Shown here: positions 18,500 through 27,890 of the stretch, piece after piece
How positions within the stretch are numbered: position 1 is the first letter of the stretch
How the letters are laid out: each line of letters opens with the position of its first letter
From: an uncultured Alphaproteobacteria bacterium
GTDB taxonomy: Bacteria > Pseudomonadota > Alphaproteobacteria > Rhodobacterales > Rhodobacteraceae
Reading direction: 5' to 3'
Length of the DNA stretch: 64,000 bases
Assembly (NCBI GenBank): GCA_902596605.1
Contig: CACJUU010000001.1
Coordinates: forward strand, 1-64,000
Program-made: the position numbers and the translations under genes
Notes under the pieces: model-generated
The model's database searches: none
Told to the model about the DNA's origin: nothing
What the model saw: only the letters and a program-made list of their open reading frames with translations

Positions 18500-21425
18500 T
18501 TCACATCCAATAACAAATAAACAAAAACTATCTTTTACTTTTAATGGGAAAAAATATTTCGGCTATAAAGGTGATACGTTAGCTTCTGCACTTATTGCCA
18601 ACAACATTAAACTTGTTGGAAGATCTTTCAAATATCATCGTCCAAGAGGCATTTTTAGCGCCGGATCTGAAGAACCAAATGCATTGGTAGAGCTTGGAGA
18701 TGGCCCATATAAAGAACCAAATACAAAAGCTACTAACGTGGAGTTATTTGATGGTCTTAAAGGCTCGAGCCAAAATTTTTTAGGGTCAATTAATTTTGAC
18801 CTTATGGCAATAAATGATTTTCTAAAAAATTTCATAGGTGCAGGTTTCTATTACAAGACGTTTATGTGGCCTAGAAGGTTTTGGGAAAAATTATACGAAC
18901 CGATTATTAGAAGAGCCGCAGGTTTAGGGAAATTATCACTAAAGGCGGATCCGTCACATTATGACAAGGGGTATCTCCATTGTGACTTTCTAATAATTGG
19001 ATCTGGTATCTCAGGGTTAATGTCTGCCCTTCTCTTGGCAGAAACAGGGAGTGAAGTTTTAATTGTCGAGGAAGATTTTATTTTGGGTGGAAGACTCAAT
19101 TCAGAAAGGTTAGTTATTAATGGCAAACAATCTTCGATTTGGATTGGTCAAGCAGTAAAAAAATTAAAAAGTTTAAAAAATGTTCGAATCTTAAATAGAA
19201 CCACGGTCTTTGCTGCTTTTGATCATGGTATATTTGCAGCCATCGAGAAAAAAACTGATCATAAATTAGAAAAAAGTTCCAAACCAAGACAGATAAATTG
19301 GAAGATATATACCAAACACTGCATCTTAGCGTCTGGAGCTATTGAGCGCTCTATTGCATTTCCTCAAAACGATAGACCCGGTATAATGCTTGCAGGATCG
19401 GTAAGAACTTATGCGAATAGGTTTGGTGCCCACTACGGTCAAAAAATTGCAATCTACACAAATAATGATGATGGTTGGAAGACAGCTGACGATCTAAAAA
19501 ATATGGGGCTCGAAATTAAGGCAATAATCGACACTCGCAAAGAGATTGAAGCGCCGTCTTCAAGCATTTCATCTTACCTGGGACAAAAAATTACAAAGAC
19601 ATATGGAAGAAAAGGTATTAAAGCAATTAAGTTAAGTTCAGGATCAAAATTGGATGTTGACTGTCTTGCAGTATCAGGCGGGTGGAGTTCCAACATTCAT
19701 TTGACATGCCACAAGCGAGGTAAACCCGTTTGGGATAATATTTACAAGAACTTTCTATCAGTTGATAATGCACAAAAAGATGACATAATTCCTGTTGGGG
19801 CCGCGAGAGGAATATTTGAAATCCAAAATATCATTTCAGATACAAATAGAGTTATTTTATCTTTGATTAAAAAAATTGGTTTGAGCATGCCTAACCGCAT
19901 TACAATAACTAGCTCGAAAGAGCAGTATGGCTGCTCACTTGATCTTGTTAGCAGCTCAAATCCCTCTAACTCCTTTATAGATTTGCAAAACGATGTTACC
20001 CAAAAAGATATAGAGTTAAGTTTCAGAGAGGGTTTTAAAAGTGTGGAACATTTAAAGCGATACTCCACGTTGGGTATGGCAACCGATCAGGGAAAAACAT
20101 CTAATATCCTTGGGTTAGCGTCTATGGCTAAATTGAAGGGAACGAATATTTCTGAAGTAGGCACTACTATTTTTAGACCACCTTATGTACCTGTAGCTAT
20201 ATCGGCTTTTGCTGGACGTTCTAGGGGAAAGGATTTTAGACCAACAAGGTTAACCCCATCACATAATGTAGCCTCCAAACGAAATGCAGTTTTTGTAGAG
20301 ACAGGTAACTGGCTACGAGCTCAATGGTTTCCAGAAAAGGGCGAAACATTTTGGCGACAAAGTGTCGATAGAGAGGTTCTACAGACAAGAAATTCTGTTG
20401 GAATTTGCGATGTAACTACACTTGGAAAAATCGATATTCAAGGGAAAGACTGCTCAGAGTTTTTAAATTTTGTATACACGAATGCCTTCGCCAAGTTACC
20501 TATCAATAGAGTACGTTACGGATTAATGTTAAGAGAAGATGGCGTTGCATATGATGATGGAACTACTGCAAGGTTAGGTAAAAATCATTTTATAATGACA
20601 ACTACGACCGCTAATGCCGCTTTAGTTTTTAGAAGTTTAGAATTTGTTCGACAGTGCCTCCTTCCAAATCTAGATGTTCATTTAATTTCTACTACAGACT
20701 CTTGGGCCCAGTATTCGGTCGCTGGACCAAACTCTCGCAGATTATTGCAAAAGATTGTCGATAAACCAAAAGATATAACTAATGAAAATTTTCCATTCAT
20801 GGCTTGTCGTGAACTCACCATCTGTGGCGGTTTTATGGCAAGGCTTTTTCGAATTTCCTTCTCCGGGGAATTAGCTTATGAAATTGCCGTTCCTACACAA
20901 TATGGAAATGCTTTATTTGACGCCCTTCTTTCAGCCGGTAAAGAGTTCAACGCCATTCCCTATGGAACTGAAGCATTAGGAGTTATGCGAATAGAAAAAG
21001 GTCATACTGCTGGTAATGAAATAAATGGTCAGACAACGGCACAGAACCTTGGCTTATCAAGGATGATATCAAAAAAAGCGGACAGCATAGGAAATATGCT
21101 ATCCGAGAGAGAAGGCTTCAACAGATCTGATATCGCAACATTGTCAGGCTTTAAGCCTGTTCAACGCAACCAAAAGCTTGAAGCTGGATCACACCTAATT
21201 TCAGCTGGGAAAAAGCCCACAATGGAAAATGATGAGGGTTGGCTATCTTCGGTAGCCTTCTCTCCAACACTTGGTCACTACATAGCTTTAGGGTTTATTA
21301 AGCGCGGTGAAACAAGAATTGGTGAAAAGGTGTGTGCCGTTAATCTACTTCAAAATAAAACAACAGAAGTAGAGATTGTTTCGCCTCACTTTATCGATCC
21401 AGAAGGGGTTAAACAACGTGGCTAA
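18489..21425 (+). CDS. soxA: Sarcosine oxidase alpha subunit
   Basis: This 978-residue subunit has three regions. The N-terminal 2Fe-2S-ferredoxin-like fold without iron ligands includes LVGRSFKYHRPRGIFSAGSEEPNA. Next come dinucleotide-binding domains (FLIIGSGISGLMSALLLAE near residue 160, and later the GAIERSIAFPQNDRPGIMLAG segment). The C-terminal half, from about residue 600, is a GcvT/aminomethyltransferase fold that binds tetrahydrofolate (RNSVGICDVTTLGKIDIQG, FSGELAYEIAVP, and ALGVMRIEKGH). The enzyme would thus deliver methylene-THF, the substrate of the downstream folD. The start overlaps soxD and the stop overlaps soxG. Confidence 0.93.
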   Translation: MRNSSHPITNKQKLSFTFNGKKYFGYKGDTLASALIANNIKLVGRSFKYHRPRGIFSAGSEEPNALVELGDGPYKEPNTKATNVELFDGLKGSSQNFLGSINFDLMAINDFLKNFIGAGFYYKTFMWPRRFWEKLYEPIIRRAAGLGKLSLKADPSHYDKGYLHCDFLIIGSGISGLMSALLLAETGSEVLIVEEDFILGGRLNSERLVINGKQSSIWIGQAVKKLKSLKNVRILNRTTVFAAFDHGIFAAIEKKTDHKLEKSSKPRQINWKIYTKHCILASGAIERSIAFPQNDRPGIMLAGSVRTYANRFGAHYGQKIAIYTNNDDGWKTADDLKNMGLEIKAIIDTRKEIEAPSSSISSYLGQKITKTYGRKGIKAIKLSSGSKLDVDCLAVSGGWSSNIHLTCHKRGKPVWDNIYKNFLSVDNAQKDDIIPVGAARGIFEIQNIISDTNRVILSLIKKIGLSMPNRITITSSKEQYGCSLDLVSSSNPSNSFIDLQNDVTQKDIELSFREGFKSVEHLKRYSTLGMATDQGKTSNILGLASMAKLKGTNISEVGTTIFRPPYVPVAISAFAGRSRGKDFRPTRLTPSHNVASKRNAVFVETGNWLRAQWFPEKGETFWRQSVDREVLQTRNSVGICDVTTLGKIDIQGKDCSEFLNFVYTNAFAKLPINRVRYGLMLREDGVAYDDGTTARLGKNHFIMTTTTANAALVFRSLEFVRQCLLPNLDVHLISTTDSWAQYSVAGPNSRRLLQKIVDKPKDITNENFPFMACRELTICGGFMARLFRISFSGELAYEIAVPTQYGNALFDALLSAGKEFNAIPYGTEALGVMRIEKGHTAGNEINGQTTAQNLGLSRMISKKADSIGNMLSEREGFNRSDIATLSGFKPVQRNQKLEAGSHLISAGKKPTMENDEGWLSSVAFSPTLGHYIALGFIKRGETRIGEKVCAVNLLQNKTTEVEIVSPHFIDPEGVKQRG

Positions 21426-21978
21426 ACTAGAGCTTAAAATAGAAAAGCCACTAAATGGCTATTCCAAGATCATAAATAAAATAAAAATTGCCGAGTATCA
21501 ATTCGATGATCTCATATCACTTGCAATTCCATTAAAAAGCGAGAGAAAATGTCAACTAAATTTCAAGAAATCCTTAGGGGAACCAATGCCAAACATTGAA
21601 AATTCAATCATCAATAGAAGTGGTATTTTAGGTTTTAGAATTGGTCTTGACTTACTTTTTATTTGTAATCCATCGCATTCGTCATTTGCAAAAAAAACTG
21701 TCCCGTTGTTGAAGCAAGCTTTTTACATAACTGACCAAACCGGAGGGTGGTGTGGGGTTAAAGTTGATGGGGATAGAGTCATTGAGATGTTAGAACGAAT
21801 TTGTCCTCTAAATTTATCTCAAAAAATTTTTGCTATTGGAGATGTTAAAAGAACTATTATGGATCACTTAAATGTGATTATATTTAGAGAAACAGAAAAA
21901 AAATTTATATTGTTCTCGCCTAGCTCTTCTTCTGGTTCCTTTCTTAAATCCATAGAGATATCTTCGAGAAATATTTAA
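21418..21978 (+). CDS. soxG: Sarcosine oxidase gamma subunit
   Basis: The gamma subunit (186 residues) completes the tetramer. SoxG is the least conserved subunit, and I assign it from position (directly after soxA, before fhs) and from the GcvT-like fragment TGGWCGVKVDGDRVIEMLERICPLNL, which is characteristic of SoxG. The frame is open further upstream, but the natural start is GTG at 21418, where GTGGCTAA overlaps the soxA stop by 8 bp. The C terminus (VIIFRETEKKFILFSPSSSSGSF) also fits the family. Confidence 0.82.
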   Translation: MAKLELKIEKPLNGYSKIINKIKIAEYQFDDLISLAIPLKSERKCQLNFKKSLGEPMPNIENSIINRSGILGFRIGLDLLFICNPSHSSFAKKTVPLLKQAFYITDQTGGWCGVKVDGDRVIEMLERICPLNLSQKIFAIGDVKRTIMDHLNVIIFRETEKKFILFSPSSSSGSFLKSIEISSRNI

Positions 21979-21994
21979 ATAATAGGGAGTTGAA

Positions 21995-23671
21995 ATGAAA
22001 GTCAAATCTGATATCGAAATCGCAAGAGAGGCAACAAAACTTCCCATAAAAGAGGTAGCAAAAAAATTAGGTATAGAAGAGGAAGAATTAATTCCCTTCG
22101 GGCATGATAAAGCAAAAGTATCAGTTCAATTCATTAGATCGGTAAAAAATAATCAAAACGGTAAGCTGATTTTAGTAACAGCGGTAAACCCAACACCTGC
22201 AGGTGAAGGTAAGACCACTACCACGGTAGGCCTAGGAGATGGACTTTGTGCTTTGGGGAAGAGAACAGCTATATGCATTCGCGAAGCATCTTTAGGACCT
22301 TGCTTTGGTATGAAAGGGGGAGCTGCTGGTGGAGGACTCGCACAAGTTGTACCTATGGAAGAAATGAATTTACATTTCACCGGAGACTTTCATGCAATTA
22401 CGAGCGCTCATAACTTATTAGCAGCAATGATAGATAACCATATATATTGGGGTAACGAGCAAAACATTGACCTCCGAAGAGTTGTTTGGCGACGGGTGAT
22501 GGATATGAATGATAGGGCTCTTAGAGACGTGGTCACAAGCCTGGGAGGTGTTGCTAATGGATATCCAAAGCAATCAGGATTTGATATAACAGTGGCTTCT
22601 GAAGTAATGGCAATTTTATGCTTAGCTAATGATCTTTCAGATCTAAGAAAAAGATTGGGTGAAATAATCGTTGCATATAGAAAAGATAGATCTCCAGTTT
22701 TTTGTAAAGATATAAAAGCAGATGGCGCAATGACAGTACTCTTGCAACAAGCTATGCAACCCAATATCGTTCAAACATTAGAGAATAATCCTGCTTTTGT
22801 CCATGGAGGACCTTTTGCTAATATTGCCCATGGTTGCAATTCTGTTATCGCCACAAAGACTGCTCTTAAGGTAGCTAACTATGTAGTTACCGAAGCGGGT
22901 TTTGGAGCCGACCTTGGCGCCGAAAAATTTGTTAATATAAAGTGTAGGAAAGCTGGGATAAAGCCCGACGCTGCTGTAATCGTTGCCACAGTTAGGTCTA
23001 TGAAAATGAACGGTGGAATAGTTTCAAAAAATGATCTGAGTGCCGAAAATATTCAAGCTGTGCAACAAGGTTGTGCAAACCTAGGAAGACATATTGAAAA
23101 TGTAAAATCATTCGGAATACCAGTCGTTGTTGCAATAAACCATTTTGTTAGCGATACAAATGCCGAAATTGAAGCGCTTAGACGGTATGTTGCTGATAAG
23201 GGTACTGAAGCTTTCGTCTGTAAGCATTGGGCAGAAGGTTCTACTGGAATCCTACCTCTTGCGAACAAAGTTGTTGAGATTGCAGAAAACAAAAGTAAAT
23301 TTGCGTATACATACAAAGACGATTTGCCTCTGATTGAAAAAATCGAAAGAGTTGCTAAAAAAATATATAGGGCTGATGAAGTTCTTGCAAACAAGACAAT
23401 TAGGGATCAACTACAGTTATGGGAAAATGATGGTTATGGTGATCTCCCTATATGTATGGCGAAGACGCAATATAGCTTTACTACAGACCCTAACAGAAGA
23501 GGTGCGCCAAACGGGCACGCAATACCAATAAGAGAAGTTAGACTGTCGGCAGGGGCTGGTTTCATTGTTGTTATTTGTGGAGAAATTATGACTATGCCTG
23601 GACTTCCCAAAGTTCCAAGCGCGGAGGCCATAATGCTCAATAAAAAAGGCGACGTTGAGGGCTTATTTTAA
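21995..23671 (+). CDS. fhs: Formate--tetrahydrofolate ligase
   Basis: Fhs interconverts formate plus ATP with 10-formyl-THF. Run toward formate it can conserve energy when methyl groups are oxidised. The 558-residue length is typical. The ATP-binding loop is [18 protein letters not shown] (residues 67-84), followed by [19 protein letters not shown] and [18 protein letters not shown] strong AGGGAG site precedes ATG 21995. Together with soxBDAG and folD it forms a methylene-THF to formate route. Confidence 0.97.
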   Translation: MKVKSDIEIAREATKLPIKEVAKKLGIEEEELIPFGHDKAKVSVQFIRSVKNNQNGKLILVTAVNPTPAGEGKTTTTVGLGDGLCALGKRTAICIREASLGPCFGMKGGAAGGGLAQVVPMEEMNLHFTGDFHAITSAHNLLAAMIDNHIYWGNEQNIDLRRVVWRRVMDMNDRALRDVVTSLGGVANGYPKQSGFDITVASEVMAILCLANDLSDLRKRLGEIIVAYRKDRSPVFCKDIKADGAMTVLLQQAMQPNIVQTLENNPAFVHGGPFANIAHGCNSVIATKTALKVANYVVTEAGFGADLGAEKFVNIKCRKAGIKPDAAVIVATVRSMKMNGGIVSKNDLSAENIQAVQQGCANLGRHIENVKSFGIPVVVAINHFVSDTNAEIEALRRYVADKGTEAFVCKHWAEGSTGILPLANKVVEIAENKSKFAYTYKDDLPLIEKIERVAKKIYRADEVLANKTIRDQLQLWENDGYGDLPICMAKTQYSFTTDPNRRGAPNGHAIPIREVRLSAGAGFIVVICGEIMTMPGLPKVPSAEAIMLNKKGDVEGLF

Positions 23672-23687
23672 AAAGTCGAGGAAAATA

Positions 23688-24581
23688 ATGAATGAAATTA
23701 TTGACGGAAAGCAGTTTTCGCAAACTCTACGCGCCAAAGTAAAAAATTATGTAGATATCATAAAAGAAAGACACGGGGTAACTCCAGGTTTAGCAGTAAT
23801 ACTTGTTGGGGAAGATCCTGCAAGCCAAGTATATGTGAGAAATAAAGGTAAGCAAACCCTAGAGGCAGGAATGAACTCCTATGAGTATAAGCTGGACGCA
23901 TCGACTTCTTCCGATGTATTGCTTGACCTTATAGATAAACTAAATAACGATGTGAATGTTCATGGGGTTCTATGTCAACTACCTTTACCCGACCACCTGA
24001 ATGAAAAAGAAGTGATAAATTCTATCGATCCAAAAAAAGATGTGGATGGATTTCACATATCAAATGTTGGTCTTCTAAATACGGGTCAAAAGTCAATGAT
24101 CCCCTGTACACCATTAGGGTGTTTATTGCTACTTAAAGACAGACTTGGAAACCTTTCGGGTAAAAATGCTGTAATCGTGGGTAGATCAAATATAGTTGGT
24201 AAGCCGATGGCAAATTTACTTTTACAGGAAAATTGTACTGTAACCATAGCTCACTCTCGAACAGAGAATATAAAAACTATATGTGCACAAGCTGATATTA
24301 TCGTAGCTGCAGTAGGGAGACCTGAGATGATTAAAAAAGAATGGGTAAAACCGGGGGCCACAGTCATAGATGTTGGAATAAACCGAGTAACAAAAAATAT
24401 TGATGGACACGAAAAAACGACTTTGGTGGGTGACGTTTGTTTTACTGATATGGCTGGTTTAGCGGCTGGAGTCACTCCTGTGCCAGGTGGAGTGGGACCA
24501 ATGACTATAGCCTGTCTTTTAGCAAATACCGTTACTGCATGTTATAGATCACAAGACCTGTCTGACCCAGAGTTTAATTGA
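23688..24581 (+). CDS. folD: Methylene-THF dehydrogenase/cyclohydrolase
   Basis: FolD oxidises 5,10-methylene-THF to methenyl-THF with NADP and hydrolyses it to 10-formyl-THF. The start is ATG 23688 with GAGG at good spacing, giving 297 residues. Family signatures include YVRNKGKQ (catalytic Lys region), [35 protein letters not shown] (NADP site) and [15 protein letters not shown]. It follows fhs by 16 bp in the C1 operon. Confidence 0.97.
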   Translation: MNEIIDGKQFSQTLRAKVKNYVDIIKERHGVTPGLAVILVGEDPASQVYVRNKGKQTLEAGMNSYEYKLDASTSSDVLLDLIDKLNNDVNVHGVLCQLPLPDHLNEKEVINSIDPKKDVDGFHISNVGLLNTGQKSMIPCTPLGCLLLLKDRLGNLSGKNAVIVGRSNIVGKPMANLLLQENCTVTIAHSRTENIKTICAQADIIVAAVGRPEMIKKEWVKPGATVIDVGINRVTKNIDGHEKTTLVGDVCFTDMAGLAAGVTPVPGGVGPMTIACLLANTVTACYRSQDLSDPEFN

Positions 24582-24657
24582 CGGTTATTTTTTGGAGTTT
24601 TTTTGTTGATAATTACTTTCGAGAAAAATTTATTGATTATTCGTATGAGCCCAACTT

Positions 24658-24912
24658 TTGAAAAACATAAAAACACACGATAGCTTTTTAAAGCTTGCCC
24701 TTCGAAAAAGTGTAATAAGAAGAGCTTTACGGATTGCTCTAATCGTTGGTTGTATCCTTGCCCTAATAAACCATGGCGACAGAATAATTTTTCAGGATAT
24801 GAAATCAGTCGATTGGTTTAAAATTCTTTTAACTTTCTGCGTGCCGTACTGTGTCTCTACTATTTCATCAGTTTTGGCAATCAAACAAGAAATTGAGATA
24901 AATGAGTCCTAA
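24658..24912 (+). CDS. NrtS-like small membrane protein
   Basis: This 84-residue protein has two membrane spans (about residues 24-40 and 54-74). It includes ALRIALIVGCILALINHGDRI and WFKILLTFCVPYCVSTISS, a pattern shared with NrtS, a small family proposed to transport nitrate/nitrite. The only start in frame is TTG 24658; the earlier ATG at 24645 is in another frame that soon stops. No nitrate or nitrite reductase gene is nearby, so its role in a methylated-amine operon is unclear. Confidence 0.7.
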   Translation: MKNIKTHDSFLKLALRKSVIRRALRIALIVGCILALINHGDRIIFQDMKSVDWFKILLTFCVPYCVSTISSVLAIKQEIEINES

Positions 24913-24954
24913 AAAAAAAAGTTTCCTTTATAATTATTTCTTGTAGAGGTTTTG

Positions 24955-25794
24955 ATGAAAAAAAAGATTTTGCTTACAGGCGCAAGAGGTAGATTGGGTT
25001 CTTATCTTAGAGAGCCAATTTCAAACGTTTGCAGTACTCTTATTTCGACTGACATAAAAGAAAATATTGGAAAACTCAATGAAAATGAAAAATATGTCTC
25101 AGCTGATTTATCAAATTTTGATCAAATATGTGGCCTAACAAAAGACGTTTCGCTTATCTGCCATTTTGGAGCTTTGGTAGACGAAGTGCCATTTAAGGAT
25201 ATGCTAGGTGCTAATTTCATTGGCTCCTATAACATTTGGGAAGCAGCTCGTCAAAATAAGTGTAGAAGGGTAGTTTACGCAAGCTCTGCGCATGCAGTTG
25301 GCATGTATAAAAGAACTAAAACATTAAAGCCAAAGACTGCACATCGCGCTGATGGTTTTTATGGGCTATCAAAGTGTTTTACTGAAAATTTGGCCCGTAT
25401 GTATTACGATAAATGCGGTATTGAAGCGGTATGCTTGCGAATTGCTACATGTTCACCAGTAACAACGCAAAGAAGCTTAACGAGTTGGCTCTCCTATGAT
25501 GACTTGGTTCAATTGGTTATTAGAGCAATTGATACTTCACACACCGGTTATTCAGTTATTTATGGAGTGTCAGACAACGATCGTTCGAATTTGAGCAACA
25601 TAGACGCAGGGCATATTGGTTTCAAACCCAAAGATAATGCTGAGATTTACGCAAATAAAATCTTTGCAGATGACTTAACAGAAGAATTGGCAGACGAAGG
25701 GAACAAATTGCATGGTGGTCCTTTTGCATCCACTGATCTAGGAGTTAGCGCGATGGATAAAATGAAAATAGTTTATTCGCATAAGGGGGATTAA
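24955..25794 (+). CDS. NAD-dependent epimerase/dehydratase (uronate-dehydrogenase-like)
   Basis: This 279-residue extended-SDR protein has an N-terminal NAD site, LLTGARGRLGSYL. Next come CHFGALVDEVPF, the catalytic Ser region VYASSAHAVGMY and the YxxxK pair in FYGLSKCFTEN. The sequence style (SSAHAVG with DGFYGLSK) resembles uronate/hexuronate dehydrogenases, which oxidise cyclic sugar acids to lactones, but the substrate cannot be fixed from sequence. I chose ATG 24955 over TTG 24952 because TAGAGG lies at suitable distance. It is followed after 4 bp by the ThDP enzyme gene, so the two probably act together. Confidence 0.78.
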   Translation: MKKKILLTGARGRLGSYLREPISNVCSTLISTDIKENIGKLNENEKYVSADLSNFDQICGLTKDVSLICHFGALVDEVPFKDMLGANFIGSYNIWEAARQNKCRRVVYASSAHAVGMYKRTKTLKPKTAHRADGFYGLSKCFTENLARMYYDKCGIEAVCLRIATCSPVTTQRSLTSWLSYDDLVQLVIRAIDTSHTGYSVIYGVSDNDRSNLSNIDAGHIGFKPKDNAEIYANKIFADDLTEELADEGNKLHGGPFASTDLGVSAMDKMKIVYSHKGD

Positions 25795-25798
25795 CCAG

Positions 25799-27544
25799 AT
25801 GAAAGATAATAATATGCTTCGAGGAGGACAGCTTTTAGCTAAATCTTTCAAAGAGAAAGGAATAAACCATGTATTTACACTTGCAGGTGGGTTTTGCAAC
25901 CCAGCACTTGAGGGTTTCATGAATCATCAAATACCTGTGATAAATTGCCCACATGAACAAATTGCAGGTCATTTGGCAGACGGCCATACGAGACTTTCGA
26001 GAAAACCCTCTGTTTGTTTGGTTGGTCCGGAGGGGTTTGCGAATGCTATACCTGCCATGATGGAGGCGTGGGGGGAACGATCTCCTGTAATTTTTGTTAC
26101 AGGCTCATCCACTCTTAAAAAGCAAGGTGCTGGAGGATTTAAGGAAATAGATGACGTTTCTATCGCAAGACCGCTTACAAAATACAGTGCATCAATAACA
26201 GATGGAAATAGAATTCCTGAGTTCGTGGATAGAGCTTGGAGAATAGCGACAAGTGGTTATCCAGGCCCGGTCCATTTAAGTATGCCTGTAGACATAATGT
26301 TTTCGTCCTATGATGAAAGCGCCTCAGATATGGAGCGTCCATTTACTAGAAAAGAACCAAAGACCTATAAAGCATGGCCTCAGCCCTCAGCACTAAATGA
26401 GATAATGGGTATTATAAAGTCTTCAAAAAAACCCATAATTATCGGTGGACATGGGATATGGTGGTCAAAAAATGAAGATCTGTTAAAGCAAGTGGGTGAT
26501 GAAATCAAAATACCAATTTTTAATGTGCCATATCACCAAAAATTATTAAATGAAAATTGCAAGGCCTTTCTAGGGCTTGCCGATGTACATCAGTACCATC
26601 CTTCAAAGTTTGCGTTTAATGAGTCTGACTGCATTATAATGGTTGGAGGTCGCTTGGATAATCAAATGAATTTCGGTAATCCACCATTATTTCCAGCGAG
26701 TTCGAGGTTAATATGTGTCAACGGATCGCATGAAGAAATAGAATTTAATAGAGCGGCTGACCATTTGCTTTTGAGTGATCCTGGAGCTTTTTTTGAATGT
26801 CTACTAGAGTCACACAACGGAGATAAATTCTCTTTGGAAAAAGATTGGCTAGCTAAAAATATTGAGGAAAGAAAAAAATGGGTGACTGCGTCACTAAACA
26901 ATCTTGTTGAAACAACGAATTCTCCAGCATGGAGTGGCGGAAAAATTCACCCTTTAGAGCTTTCTCTTTCGGTACAAAAGTGTATGACAGACGAAGATAT
27001 TCTAGTTTTTGATGGAGGTAATACACACTTTTGGTCAGAAATTGCTGTTAGTATAATGGCCTCCAATGGATTAGCTCTTTCTCAAATAATGCACCCTGGT
27101 TCCTATTCAATGCTAGGCGTTGGAGTATCATTTGCACTGTCGGCAAAGCGGCTCAATAAAGAAAAGACGATTGTATTGATTTCTGGAGATGGTGCTTTCC
27201 TCAGCGGGGGTTTATCCATTGAGACAGCCTTTCAAGAAAACCTGCCGATTGTTATAATTATCGATAACAATGGTGGTTTAGATTGTATATCGCAACAACA
27301 GGAAAGATTGTTCAAAGATGGTTCTCATTTTGCAACAGATTTCAGAGATATACCATTTCATGGAATGTTTGAGGGAATGGGCGGTTATGGAGAGCTGGTA
27401 ACTCACAAAGATGATATTCAAGGAGCTGTAAGGCGAGCAATAGACAGCAGGAAACCTGCTTGTGTTAACGTAAAAACAAAAGGCGTTATCAGCCCAATTG
27501 TTGCGGCTACAAGCGATAAAAGAGATAAGGCTTCTATAGAATAA
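25799..27544 (+). CDS. Thiamine-diphosphate-dependent enzyme (acetolactate-synthase-like)
   Basis: This 581-residue protein has the three-domain ThDP decarboxylase/carboligase layout. The N-terminal Pyr domain carries the activating Glu in CPHEQIAGHLADGHTR (about residue 54). A central domain follows (GGHGIWWSKNEDLLK). The C-terminal PP domain has the ThDP/Mg motif SGDGAFLSGGLSIETAFQENLPIVIIIDNN. It is not a clear match to acetolactate synthase, oxalyl-CoA decarboxylase or sulfoacetaldehyde acetyltransferase. It sits between the uronate-dehydrogenase-like gene and a transthyretin-like gene. A lyase acting on a 2-oxo or 2-hydroxyacyl compound from methylated-compound degradation is possible but unproven. 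Confidence 0.82.
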   Translation: MKDNNMLRGGQLLAKSFKEKGINHVFTLAGGFCNPALEGFMNHQIPVINCPHEQIAGHLADGHTRLSRKPSVCLVGPEGFANAIPAMMEAWGERSPVIFVTGSSTLKKQGAGGFKEIDDVSIARPLTKYSASITDGNRIPEFVDRAWRIATSGYPGPVHLSMPVDIMFSSYDESASDMERPFTRKEPKTYKAWPQPSALNEIMGIIKSSKKPIIIGGHGIWWSKNEDLLKQVGDEIKIPIFNVPYHQKLLNENCKAFLGLADVHQYHPSKFAFNESDCIIMVGGRLDNQMNFGNPPLFPASSRLICVNGSHEEIEFNRAADHLLLSDPGAFFECLLESHNGDKFSLEKDWLAKNIEERKKWVTASLNNLVETTNSPAWSGGKIHPLELSLSVQKCMTDEDILVFDGGNTHFWSEIAVSIMASNGLALSQIMHPGSYSMLGVGVSFALSAKRLNKEKTIVLISGDGAFLSGGLSIETAFQENLPIVIIIDNNGGLDCISQQQERLFKDGSHFATDFRDIPFHGMFEGMGGYGELVTHKDDIQGAVRRAIDSRKPACVNVKTKGVISPIVAATSDKRDKASIE

Positions 27545-27546
27545 TA

Positions 27547-27888
27547 ATGCCCTTAATAAGTACACATGTATTAAATTCCGAAAACGGTACTCATATCGCT
27601 GGTCTAACAGTTACCCTTACACATATTGAGCCTGATGGAGCAAAAAAGAATATATTTTCTAATAAAACTGATGCGGGGGGACGCATTTCAGAGAGCTTTC
27701 ACTTTCCCCTTAAAAGCAATGAAATTTTTGAGATTGAATTTAAACTATCAGATATTCATATGAAGAAAAAAGGTATATACTGTAGAGATATAATTTTCAG
27801 GGTATCTTTCAATTCAGAAAATGAAAAATTCCATATTCCTATCATCGTATCTCAAAACGGCGCCTCTACTTGGTGGTCGGGAGAATAA
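27547..27888 (+). CDS. Transthyretin-like protein related to 5-hydroxyisourate hydrolase, atypical C terminus
   Basis: This 113-residue protein has the fold of 5-hydroxyisourate hydrolase (HIUase). His7 lies in LISTHVLN, Arg46 in DAGGRISE and His96 in KFHIPIIVS, corresponding to the three catalytic residues. HIUases end in the tetrapeptide YRGS, which forms part of the active site; here the end is STWWSGE. No other urate-degradation gene is nearby. The gene is 2 bp after the ThDP enzyme gene and overlaps nothing. It could be a lactonase-like hydrolase with altered specificity rather than a urate-pathway enzyme; this last step is inference. Confidence 0.78.
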   Translation: MPLISTHVLNSENGTHIAGLTVTLTHIEPDGAKKNIFSNKTDAGGRISESFHFPLKSNEIFEIEFKLSDIHMKKKGIYCRDIIFRVSFNSENEKFHIPIIVSQNGASTWWSGE

Positions 27889-27890
27889 AA

